Part shown: piece by piece, positions 17,360 through 24,389 of the stretch
Layout: each line of letters begins with the position of its first letter
Position numbering within the stretch: position 1 is the stretch's first letter
Source of the DNA: Prevotella sp. BV3P1
GTDB taxonomy: Bacteria > Bacteroidota > Bacteroidia > Bacteroidales > Bacteroidaceae
DNA: 64,000 nucleotides
Direction of reading: 5' to 3'
Assembly: GCF_000479005.1 (NCBI RefSeq)
Contig: NZ_AWXC01000053.1
Span: 1-64,000 of the forward strand
Notes under the pieces: model-generated
Database searches by the model: none
Told to the model about the DNA's origin: nothing
The model's input: only the letters and a program-made list of their open reading frames with translations
Position numbers and translations under genes: made by a program

Positions 17360-18316
17360 ATGGTGACTACTTCTCCTACAAAACCTCGGGCAAGAATCTT
17401 GGAATTAGATTATCTCAAGTGCGTGTTTATTCTCTTGATGATCGTCTTTCATCTTGTCTATATTGGCAATCGCTATCCTGTTGCCAAGGCTTTTGTGTAC
17501 ACGTTCCACATGCCTGGATTTCTCATTATTTCGGGTTATCTTCTCCATGTACAGAAGCCTGTCCCAAAGTTCTTGCGCTATATACAGTGGATTTTCGTAC
17601 CTTATTTGCTGATGGAGAGTGGGTATGTGGTCATGGCATCTATCTTACCCATTCGTGAACATATTCAACAGTTAACCTTTGGTTTGTTTCTTGATAAACT
17701 GTTTTTACACCCTTTGGGTCCTTATTGGTACCTGCATACGCTGATGTTGTGTGGCATCGTTACATATTTCGTTGCCCAATTTGCGGGTCGTCATCGTTTG
17801 TTAATGCTGTTGGGCGTGTTACTGTGTTTGTGGGTGTTGGCACTTTTGGGACTTGTTATCTGGATCAATGCCGTGTATTTTTGTGTGGGTGTCGCATTGA
17901 GTCTGTATCATCGTCCTTTCGTTGATACATTTCACCCCGCATGGTGGTCGTTCATAGGTGTTGTATTAGTTGCCACTTGCGTGCCAAACGCGCTTCAACG
18001 GCACACCATAGGGGGCATGCTTATCGTGTATTTCGTCATCTCTTTCTTGCTTTGGCTGTATCCCCGTTTGCCCAAAGGTGTGGCAAAAATCTCCCATTTC
18101 ATCGGTAGAAATTCTCTTATCCTGTTGCTTTTCTCTCCCATGTTTACGGCGCTTTCCAAGCTGTTTCAATCCTACCTGTTGTTCGAACCGTCAGGAATGC
18201 TTTTCATGTTGGTGGCTTTGCTGTTTACGGTAGTTGGCAGTTTCACCGTTGCCTATATCTTACAAAAGTTGCAGGTAGCACGGTATGTGTTTGGAATGTC
18301 AAGGATTATCAATTGA
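17360..18316 (+). CDS. Acyltransferase 3 family membrane protein
   Basis: The protein (318 aa) is almost entirely hydrophobic, with about ten transmembrane helices. It opens with RILELDYLKCVFILLMIVFHL, where the family's catalytic histidine follows the first helix; GFLIISGYLL follows near residue 50. Family members transfer O-acetyl or other acyl groups to sugars of surface polysaccharides, lipids or other substrates; the acceptor cannot be told from the sequence. ATG 17360 is favoured because the upstream GTG lies inside the -7 box; a TTG at 17399 is another possible start. It stands alone. Confidence 0.85.
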   Translation: MVTTSPTKPRARILELDYLKCVFILLMIVFHLVYIGNRYPVAKAFVYTFHMPGFLIISGYLLHVQKPVPKFLRYIQWIFVPYLLMESGYVVMASILPIREHIQQLTFGLFLDKLFLHPLGPYWYLHTLMLCGIVTYFVAQFAGRHRLLMLLGVLLCLWVLALLGLVIWINAVYFCVGVALSLYHRPFVDTFHPAWWSFIGVVLVATCVPNALQRHTIGGMLIVYFVISFLLWLYPRLPKGVAKISHFIGRNSLILLLFSPMFTALSKLFQSYLLFEPSGMLFMLVALLFTVVGSFTVAYILQKLQVARYVFGMSRIIN

Positions 18317-18350
18317 CAGCCCAGCTGTTTGTCCTTTTAAGAGCTTCTTG

Positions 18351-18992
18351 TCATTCGTTTAACTTCTTTCTAATGATGGTCAAACCGTCGCGAATGGGCA
18401 AGATCACCTTTTCCACTCGTGCATCTTGTGCGATGAAATCGTTGAAATGGACGATTCCTTGTGTTTGCTGGTCGTGTTGATAGTGTTCGTCAATCACATG
18501 TCCATCCCACAACGTATTGTCGGCAAGAATGAATCCACCAGGTCGCAATAGCTTTAATACCGTTTCGTATGTCTCTATATAGGTGCGCTTATCACCGTCT
18601 ACAAAAGCCATGTCAAACACGACATTTAGCTTGGGAGCTTCAACGTTTGCATCGCCAATGATGAAATGAATCTTTGACGCCACAGGACTGTTTTCTATCC
18701 ATGGCCGTGTAAAATCCTCCATTTCATCGTTGATTTCAAACGTATACAGTCGTCCGTCTTCATCCAATCCCTCCGCCATACAAATAGCACTGTAGCCACT
18801 GAAGGTACCTACTTCTAAAACATTCTTAGGCCGAATCATCTCTACCAGCATCTTGAGTAGCCGTCCTTGCAAATGTCCACTGGCCATACGTCCATGCACG
18901 GTGTGGATGTTTGTGGCGCGATAAAGGCGGTATAGGTAATCGCCTTCGGCATCAATGTGTGCGAGCAGATAACGTTCTAATTCAGAATTCAC
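18351..18992 (-). CDS. SAM-dependent O-methyltransferase (caffeoyl-CoA OMT-like)
   Basis: A class I methyltransferase of 213 aa. Motif I is VLEVGTFSGYSAICMAEGL (about residues 59-77), followed by the acidic ribose-binding GRLYTFEIND. FDMAFVDGDKRTYIETYE and GGFILADNTLWDGHV carry the metal-binding aspartates typical of the bacterial OMT3 family. The substrate is unknown. It has a GTG start at 18992 with no better in-frame ATG. Octamer arrays begin 5 bases upstream of that start and separate it from aroQ. Confidence 0.88.
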   Translation of the reverse strand: MNSELERYLLAHIDAEGDYLYRLYRATNIHTVHGRMASGHLQGRLLKMLVEMIRPKNVLEVGTFSGYSAICMAEGLDEDGRLYTFEINDEMEDFTRPWIENSPVASKIHFIIGDANVEAPKLNVVFDMAFVDGDKRTYIETYETVLKLLRPGGFILADNTLWDGHVIDEHYQHDQQTQGIVHFNDFIAQDARVEKVILPIRDGLTIIRKKLNE

Positions 18993-18996
18993 GGGA

Positions 18997-19052
18997 AGTT
19001 TTTTAGTTTATGAGTTTTTTAGTTTATGAGTTTACAAGTTCACGAGTTGATA
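18997..19052 (+). repeat. Octamer array, left arm of the empty inverted pair
   Basis: Seven 8-bp units each beginning AGTT start at 18997 and run in phase to 19052. The first 16 bases are repeated exactly in the next 16. The pattern is the same family as the arrays at 14164-14203. Confidence 0.8.
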
Positions 19053-19080
19053 GTTTTTTTTGACTGACCTGTTCATCAGC

Positions 19081-19136
19081 GTTCAACTTGCAAGCCATTG
19101 ACTCGTGAACTTGTCAACTCGTGCACTCGTGAACTA
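19081..19136 (-). repeat. Octamer array, right arm of the empty inverted pair
   Basis: Seven 8-bp units in the opposite orientation (GTGAACTT, GTCAACTC, GTGCACTC and similar) run from 19081 to 19136. The last unit contains the aroQ stop codon (19134-19136). Only 28 bases separate the two arms. Confidence 0.8.
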
Positions 19137-19550
19137 TCCAACAATTCCCTCAATTGCCAGCTTATACGAGTTCAGCCCGAAGCCTGCAATGACACCAAGA
19201 CATGCCGATGAAATCATACTTTTATGGCGAAACTCCTCCCGGGCGTGCACGTTCGAGATATGAACCTCCACGACAGGTGTGGTGAGCGAGCGGATACAGT
19301 CGAGCAAGGCAATGCTGGTGTGGGTGTAAGCACCTGCGTTGAGCACGATGCCGTCGTACGAAAAGCCCACTTCTTGCAACTTGTCAATAAGCTCACCCTC
19401 GACGTTGCTTTGGTAATAGTCAATCTCCGTCTGTGTAAAATCGTGGCGCAACTTCTGTAAAAACTCGTCAAACGAGCGGTTGCCGTAAATGTCTGGCTCC
19501 CGTTTGCCCAGCAAGTTGAGGTTCGGGCCGTTGATGATCATTATTTTCAT
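19134..19550 (-). CDS. aroQ: 3-dehydroquinate dehydratase, type II
   Basis: AroQ performs the third step of the shikimate pathway, 3-dehydroquinate to 3-dehydroshikimate, as a dodecamer in the cytosol. The protein (138 aa, usual length) starts with MIINGPNLNLLGKREPDIYG; R17 and Y22 match the flexible active-site loop residues. The catalytic histidine region VEVHISNVHAREEFRHKS is near residues 94-109. The stop codon lies inside the last octamer of the right repeat arm. It is divergent from xerD. Confidence 0.95.
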   Translation of the reverse strand: MKIMIINGPNLNLLGKREPDIYGNRSFDEFLQKLRHDFTQTEIDYYQSNVEGELIDKLQEVGFSYDGIVLNAGAYTHTSIALLDCIRSLTTPVVEVHISNVHAREEFRHKSMISSACLGVIAGFGLNSYKLAIEGIVG

Positions 19551-19658
19551 AATTCGCCTTAATTGTTTATCTTTGCAGTATTGCTGCCACCCGCGCTTTT
19601 CTCTCTTTGATGCAGCGTGAATGCGTGGCAGGTGTATGTTGCAAAAATACGCATTATT

Positions 19659-20623
19659 ATGGAAAGCAACAAGGAATCTATCGCGAATGTTGTCAAGGCC
19701 TATACGCGCTATCTAAAACTTGAACGCAACTATTCTCCCCATACGTTGGATGCCTATCAGCGCGACTTGCGTTGGCTGTTGGATTATTGTGAGAACGTTG
19801 GGATGCATCCCAAGGATATGCAGTTGAAAGATTTGGAGCTGTTCGCAGGCCAGTTGCACGAACACCATATCGGTCCAACTTCGCAAGCTCGCATCCTGAG
19901 CGGGGTGCGTTCGTTCTACCGTTTCCTGGTTCTTGATGGCTACATCGAACAAGATCCCACCGAGTTGTTGGAATCTCCGCGGCTTGGGGAGCATCTGCCG
20001 GAGGTGCTGTCCACCGAGGAAGTGGACATGATAGAGAACAGCATCGACCTATCCAAACCCGAGGACAGCGCAACAAGGCCATCATCGAGGTGTTGTTCTC
20101 GTGCGGTTTGCGCGTGTCAGAGCTGGTCAACCTGAAGCTCTCCAATCTTTATTTGGACGAAGGCTTCATCCGCGTCACCGGAAAGGGCAACAAAGAGCGG
20201 CTCGTACCCATCTCGCCCAAAGCCGTCAAAGAACTGAATCTTTGGTTTCTCGACCGCAATTTGATGAAGATAAAACCCGGTGAACAAGACTATGTGTTTC
20301 TCAATCGCCGTGGCGCTCATCTCACTCGCACCATGATTCTCATCCTGCTGAAACGCCAAGCCCAGGAGGCTGGCATCCAAAAAACCATCTCTCCGCACAC
20401 CCTTCGCCACTCGTTCGCCACCGAACTGTTGAAGGGTGGGGCCGATCTCCGCGCCATTCAAGTGATGCTGGGGCACGAAAGTATCGGCACCACTGAAATC
20501 TATACGCACATAGACACCACGACTTTGCGCGAGGAGATACTCCTGCATCACCCGCGAAACGCCAAAGATAGGACTGATGAGGCCAGCAGACCGTCTGCCA
20601 ACGACCTTGAAAGCCAACAATAG
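19659..20623 (+). CDS. xerD: Tyrosine recombinase XerD-like, with a one-base frameshift
   Basis: XerC/D recombinases resolve chromosome dimers at dif before division. The N-terminal SAM-like core-binding domain is intact (YLKLERNYSPHTLDAYQRDL). The catalytic domain follows in a second frame: R in CGLRVSELV, the lysine region GKGNKERLVPIS, H-R in HTLRHSFATEL, and H with the nucleophile Y in GHESIGTTEIYTHI. At 20061-20066 the DNA reads GAGGACAG where GAGGGACAG would restore a continuous reading of KPEGQRNK. The first frame stops at 20135; the second frame is open from before 20090 to 20623. It could be a sequencing or assembly error or a recent mutation. Start ATG 19659. Confidence 0.85.
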
Positions 20624-20639
20624 GCGCACGCTGACCAAA

Positions 20640-21548
20640 ATGAACATGCAAACTCTCATGAATCTCGATTTACAAGTATTTAGAAGTGTGGCTCACCATC
20701 TGAGCTTCACCAAGGCCTCACAAGAGCTCTACATCAGTCAGCCTGCCATCAGCAAGCACATCCAGAAGCTGGAGGCCGCGTATCATGTCAGGTTGTTCGA
20801 CCGACTGGGCAACCGCATCTCGCTGACACAGGCCGGGCGACTGTTGCTGAAGCATAGCGACGTGTTGGCGGCCGACTACCAGCGTCTCGACTTTGAGATG
20901 AACCGGCTGCGGCAGCGCGTCAGTGGCGGGATACGCATTGGTGCCAGCACCACCATCTCGCAGTATGAGCTGCCCCAGATGTTGGCCAGCTTTCTCAAAG
21001 CTTACCCGCAGACGGACGTCTCGGTCATCAGTGGCAACTCGCGGGAGGTAGAGGCCGCCTTGATGGATGGCAAGATAGACATTGGACTGGTAGAGGGCAT
21101 CGTGCGGCAGCCGCCCTGCAGGTATTCTCTCCTGATGAAAGACGAGCTGGTGGCCATTGTCAGGGCGGGACATCCGCTGGCGCAGCGTGGTTCCATCGCT
21201 GTCGGCGACCTGCGCGTACAGCCGCTGGTGTTGCGCGAGATGGGGTCTGGTACGCTCGATGTCTTCGAGCGTGAACTGAAAAAACACCGGTTAACGCTCG
21301 CAGACATGAACGTTCAGATAAACCTCGGCAGTACCGAAAGTATCAAGCGATTCATTCTGCATTCCAACTGCATGGGCATCATTTCCATCCGCGCGGTGCG
21401 GAAAGAGGTGCTGGAAGGCGAACTGAAGGTGCTCGAGATAGAAGACATGAAGCTGGAAAGAGATTTCGTTTTTGTAGAAAAACACGGTGAGAGCGGCCAG
21501 TTGGTCAATGTCTTCAAGCGGTTTGTTACGTCAGAATGTAAGGGGTGA
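20640..21548 (+). CDS. LysR family transcriptional regulator (YeiE-like)
   Basis: The protein (302 aa) has an N-terminal winged HTH (LQVFRSVAHHLSFTKASQELYISQPAISKHIQKLE) and a periplasmic-binding-type effector domain from about residue 95 to 300 (IRIGASTTISQYELPQMLASF). ATG 20640 is chosen; ATGs at 20646 and 20658 are also possible. Genes of this type commonly sit beside YeiH exporters, as here, and in E. coli the relative YeiE responds to sulfite. The effector here is unknown. It likely activates the gene at 22081 through dyads at 21986-22023. The start lies 17 bases after the xerD stop. Confidence 0.88.
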   Translation: MNMQTLMNLDLQVFRSVAHHLSFTKASQELYISQPAISKHIQKLEAAYHVRLFDRLGNRISLTQAGRLLLKHSDVLAADYQRLDFEMNRLRQRVSGGIRIGASTTISQYELPQMLASFLKAYPQTDVSVISGNSREVEAALMDGKIDIGLVEGIVRQPPCRYSLLMKDELVAIVRAGHPLAQRGSIAVGDLRVQPLVLREMGSGTLDVFERELKKHRLTLADMNVQINLGSTESIKRFILHSNCMGIISIRAVRKEVLEGELKVLEIEDMKLERDFVFVEKHGESGQLVNVFKRFVTSECKG

Positions 21549-21722
21549 GGCTTGTCGAAATGCTATTCAAGGCAACTGTTAAAAGTTGCAGAAACACACA
21601 TATTTATACATGCACGTTTTGTGTCGTTTTTTCTTTCAAATAGAAAAAACAAGACCTCAAATATGTGTTTTTCAGGGTACATTTTGCGTGTAGAAAACTT
21701 ACTAATATGCTTTCGCCTTCCA

Positions 21723-21779
21723 ATCTCTATGCTTTTATGCTCCAAAAGCATGCGGATTGATGACCGAATGCATAGAGAT
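21723..21779. repeat. Nested inverted repeat
   Basis: ATCTCTATGC (21723-21732) pairs perfectly with GCATAGAGAT (21770-21779). Overlapping inner arms ATGCTTTT (21729-21736) and AAAAGCAT (21744-21751) can form an alternative hairpin. The two folds are mutually exclusive over 21729-21732. Confidence 0.65.
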
Positions 21780-21985
21780 GACGAGGCAAAAAGGCTGTCT
21801 TTGCCGGGCTTTTTGCAGGGGGTCAATTAGCAAAGTGTTGATAATGAGTGCGGTGTATTTTTGCGATATTTTGAAAAATCTTATGCCTCGTTCAGAATAC
21901 GCCAAGGATTTTAGTTAAAAAACGTAAAGATTTCTGCATGTTTGTATGGATATGAGGGAGGGTGAGCGTTGTGGGAATTCCGCCG

Positions 21986-22023
21986 TTATAACCGTGGGTT
22001 ATAAGTCATAGTTATTTTCTATG
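21986..22023 (+). promoter_or_regulatory. Tandem LysR-type operator dyads
   Basis: TTATAACC-GTG-GGTTATAA (21986-22004) is a perfect 8-bp dyad that contains a T-N11-A core. CATAG-N7-CTATG (22007-22023) is a second dyad immediately downstream. Relative to a start near 22057 they centre near -62 and -42, the usual places for the recognition and activation sites of LysR regulators. Confidence 0.7.
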
Positions 22024-22045
22024 CGTCGCGTCGGTTACTTTTGTG

Positions 22046-22053
22046 TACCTTTG
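22046..22053 (+). promoter_or_regulatory. -7 promoter element for the yeiH-like gene
   Basis: TACCTTTG matches TAnnTTTG. There is no TTTG at the -33 position, which fits dependence on an activator bound to the dyads just upstream. Confidence 0.6.
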
Positions 22054-22080
22054 CCGCTCAATCATCAAAAATTTAAATGA

Positions 22081-23121
22081 ATGTTCAGTGAAAAAAGAAG
22101 CAGCATGCTGCATGGCGTGCTATTGATTACCTTGTTTTCGTTAGCCGCGTTCTATATCGGCGACATGGGGTTTGTAAAAAGCCTGTCGTTCAGTCCGATG
22201 ATCGTCGGCATCATCCTTGGCATGCTCTATGCCAACAGTTTGCGCAACAATTTGCCTGACACATGGGTTCCGGGAATCCTGTTCTGTTCCAAGCGCATCT
22301 TGCGGATTGGTATCATCCTGTACGGTTTCAGGCTCACCTTTCAGGATGTCACGGCCGTGGGCGTGTCTGCCATTCTGGTTGATGCCGTCATCGTCATCGT
22401 GACCGTTGGCGGCGGCGTGCTGATAGGAAGGCTGTTGAAAGTAGACCGAAGCATCGCCCTGCTCACTTCCGTTGGAAGTGGTATCTGTGGCGCGGCGGCT
22501 GTGCTGGGCGCCGAGTCGGCCATCAACACCAAGCCCTACAAAACGGCTGTGGCCGTATCTACCGTGGTCATCTTCGGTACGTTGTCGATGTTTCTCTACC
22601 CAGTGTTGTATCGCAACGGCGTCTTTGACCTGTCTCCCGAGCTGATGGGGCTTTTCACCGGTTCCACCGTTCATGAGGTTGCGCACGTCGTGGGCGCAGG
22701 CAATGCCATGGGGCAGGGCGTGTCCAACACCGCCATCATCGTGAAGATGATTCGGGTGATGATGCTCGTGCCCGCCTTGTTGGTCATCAGTTGGGCGGTT
22801 GCCCGCAATCTCACCAAGCGCGATGGGGCCGAACAAGCCAAAGGAAAGATTACCATTCCGTGGTTTGCCATCTTGTTCTTGGTGGTCATTGGGTTCAATT
22901 CGTTCAACCTGTTGCCCGTTGCTTGGGTAGGATGGATTAATCAGTTTGACACCTTTCTCTTAACCATGGCGATGACAGCTTTGGGAGCTGAGACCAGTGT
23001 TGACAAGTTTAAGAAAGCGGGAGCCAAGCCTTTTCTGTTGGCAGCCATCTTATTTGTTTGGCTCATAGGCGGTGGTTATTGCTTGGCTAAATATGTCGTT
23101 CCTATGATGATGAATATATAA
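22081..23121 (+). CDS. YeiH family putative sulfate exporter (UPF0324)
   Basis: This 346-aa inner-membrane protein has about ten hydrophobic helices. Family motifs are MIVGIILGMLYAN near residue 40, KRILRIGIILYGFRLTF near 80, SVGSGICGAAAVLGAES near 140 and the GSTVHEVAHVVGAG segment near 200. The family is annotated as sulfate or sulfonate related, but transport has rarely been shown directly, so the substrate is inference. It is paired with an upstream YeiE-like LysR gene and ends at a strong bidirectional terminator. Confidence 0.9.
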   Translation: MFSEKRSSMLHGVLLITLFSLAAFYIGDMGFVKSLSFSPMIVGIILGMLYANSLRNNLPDTWVPGILFCSKRILRIGIILYGFRLTFQDVTAVGVSAILVDAVIVIVTVGGGVLIGRLLKVDRSIALLTSVGSGICGAAAVLGAESAINTKPYKTAVAVSTVVIFGTLSMFLYPVLYRNGVFDLSPELMGLFTGSTVHEVAHVVGAGNAMGQGVSNTAIIVKMIRVMMLVPALLVISWAVARNLTKRDGAEQAKGKITIPWFAILFLVVIGFNSFNLLPVAWVGWINQFDTFLLTMAMTALGAETSVDKFKKAGAKPFLLAAILFVWLIGGGYCLAKYVVPMMMNI

Positions 23122-23149
23122 GGTACTTGATATAAAAGCCCTTTTAATG

Positions 23150-23190
23150 AACAACGCCACTTGGTTCCAGTAAAACCAAGTGGCGTTGTT
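23150..23190. terminator. Bidirectional terminator yeiH-like / PfkB kinase
   Basis: A 17-bp perfect stem pairs 23150-23166 with 23174-23190, with a 7-base loop. The arms end in AACAA and TTGTT, and the hairpin lies 28 bases after the yeiH-like stop and 26 bases before the stop of the convergent kinase gene. Confidence 0.88.
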
Positions 23191-23216
23191 CTATCTTTGG
23201 CAATGACGACGTGTTC

Positions 23217-24098
23217 TTATTTTTCGTGCTTTTCAATAATGGCTCGCACCTCTTCAATGCTTCTGTCAAAAGGTCCGCTGTGTTCTAACTTGAGTGTACA
23301 CATGGCAGCGGCAAACTTTCCTGCCTCTTCAAAGCCTATTCCCTGTGAGCGACAGTACAAAAAGCCAGCCGAGTAAGTGTCGCCGCACCCCGTAGCATCT
23401 ACTACTTCTCGAGGTGCATAGGCGGGGATGTCGTAAAAACGGTCGTTGGCATAAATGATAGACCCCTCACTTCCCAGTGTCACGATAACCTCTTTCACGC
23501 CCCATGCGTGTAGTTGTTTGGCTGCTTGGCGTGTGTCTTTGAGTCCTGTGATGACCTCCATCTCGTGTTCATTCACCTTGATGATGTCCGTACATGCCAA
23601 AATGTCCAGCTTGTCTTTCCAGTCAATGGGGTGTACATCCTGTCCGCGAACCTCGCGAAGATAGCCTTGTGCATCAATAGAGATTTGTCCTTTGGTAGAT
23701 AAATACTTTACTACTTCGGGTGAAAAATCGTCATTTAGAAGCGAACCGATGTGGTATATCTTTCCCGTTAACGGCTTCATCTCCTCAATGGTGAAGGGAT
23801 CAGCCTTCGCTAATACACGCTGTGAGCGAGTATTTTGATTTTCTCCGTAGATGTTTTCAAACCAAACAGTGTGTTCACTGGGGTACACTTTCACATCAAT
23901 ACCCGCCTCTTTCATCTCTTGTGTCACTGACATATCTTCGCTACCCACCTTGGTTACTAACTGAAAACTAACCTTCGAGGGTAGATGATTGAAAGCATAA
24001 GCAACATAGTAAGCAGTGCCTCCCGACATGGAGACGGTCTGTTTTTGTGTCGTATTCTTATCTCTCGTGATATGACCTAAACAACATACATCTGTCAT
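23217..24098 (-). CDS. PfkB family carbohydrate/nucleoside kinase
   Basis: A 293-aa ribokinase-fold kinase. The N-terminus is MTDVCCLGHITRDKN and the substrate-side SGGTAYYVAYAFNHL follows near residues 25-40. The PfkB signature 2 is DATGCGDTYSAGF, with catalytic base D240 and anion-hole glycines. ATP contacts are in TLGSEGS (208-214). The sugar or nucleoside substrate cannot be assigned. Its start is ATG 24098. It is monocistronic and convergent with the yeiH-like gene. Confidence 0.9.
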   Translation of the reverse strand: MTDVCCLGHITRDKNTTQKQTVSMSGGTAYYVAYAFNHLPSKVSFQLVTKVGSEDMSVTQEMKEAGIDVKVYPSEHTVWFENIYGENQNTRSQRVLAKADPFTIEEMKPLTGKIYHIGSLLNDDFSPEVVKYLSTKGQISIDAQGYLREVRGQDVHPIDWKDKLDILACTDIIKVNEHEMEVITGLKDTRQAAKQLHAWGVKEVIVTLGSEGSIIYANDRFYDIPAYAPREVVDATGCGDTYSAGFLYCRSQGIGFEEAGKFAAAMCTLKLEHSGPFDRSIEEVRAIIEKHEK

Positions 24099-24337
24099 CG
24101 TATTTTCCTTATTTAGGACAAAGATACTGAAAAACCGCGAATATCAAAGGATTAGCTTTACAAAAAACTGAAATGGGAGAGAAGCGTGTCGTGTCTTTTA
24201 TGGGTATGAGGCGTTGGTTCTTCTTTTGTTCTTCGCAGCGTGTTGTGCCGATGCATCATGTTTGTTTGGCATTGATAATCAAAACGATGCTGAATGTTAA
24301 TGTTTGTATCACAATAGGTAGAAATAAGTGCATTTAC

Positions 24338-24368
24338 TTTGCGCATCCATGGAATAGCCGTACCTTTG
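24338..24368 (+). promoter_or_regulatory. Promoter of the DEAD-box helicase gene
   Basis: TTTG at 24338-24341 and TACCTTTG at 24361-24368 are separated by exactly 19 bp. The inferred start of transcription is near 24375. The ATG at 24339 overlaps the -33 element and so cannot be the start codon of this transcript. Confidence 0.75.
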
Positions 24369-24389
24369 TACCCGATTAAAGAAAAGAAT

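Larger units (their letters stand above)
21549..22080. other. Regulatory gap between lysR and yeiH-like genes
   Basis: This 532-bp gap has no credible gene; the frames at 21552-21830 (+) and 21563-21826 (-) overlap each other and look non-coding. It holds a nested stem (outer arms 21723-21732 and 21770-21779, inner arms 21729-21736 and 21744-21751), a stretch resembling the 22-bp minisatellite unit (about 21713-21745), the LysR-type dyads and the yeiH promoter. Confidence 0.65.

Noticed and set aside
19659..20623. Phage or integrative-element integrase
   Set aside because: Motifs and length fit XerD, neighbours are housekeeping genes, and no attachment-site repeats or phage genes are near.
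21552..21830. Plus and minus reading frames in the lysR-yeiH gap
   Set aside because: Two overlapping frames on opposite strands over a nested inverted repeat; neither shows protein features.
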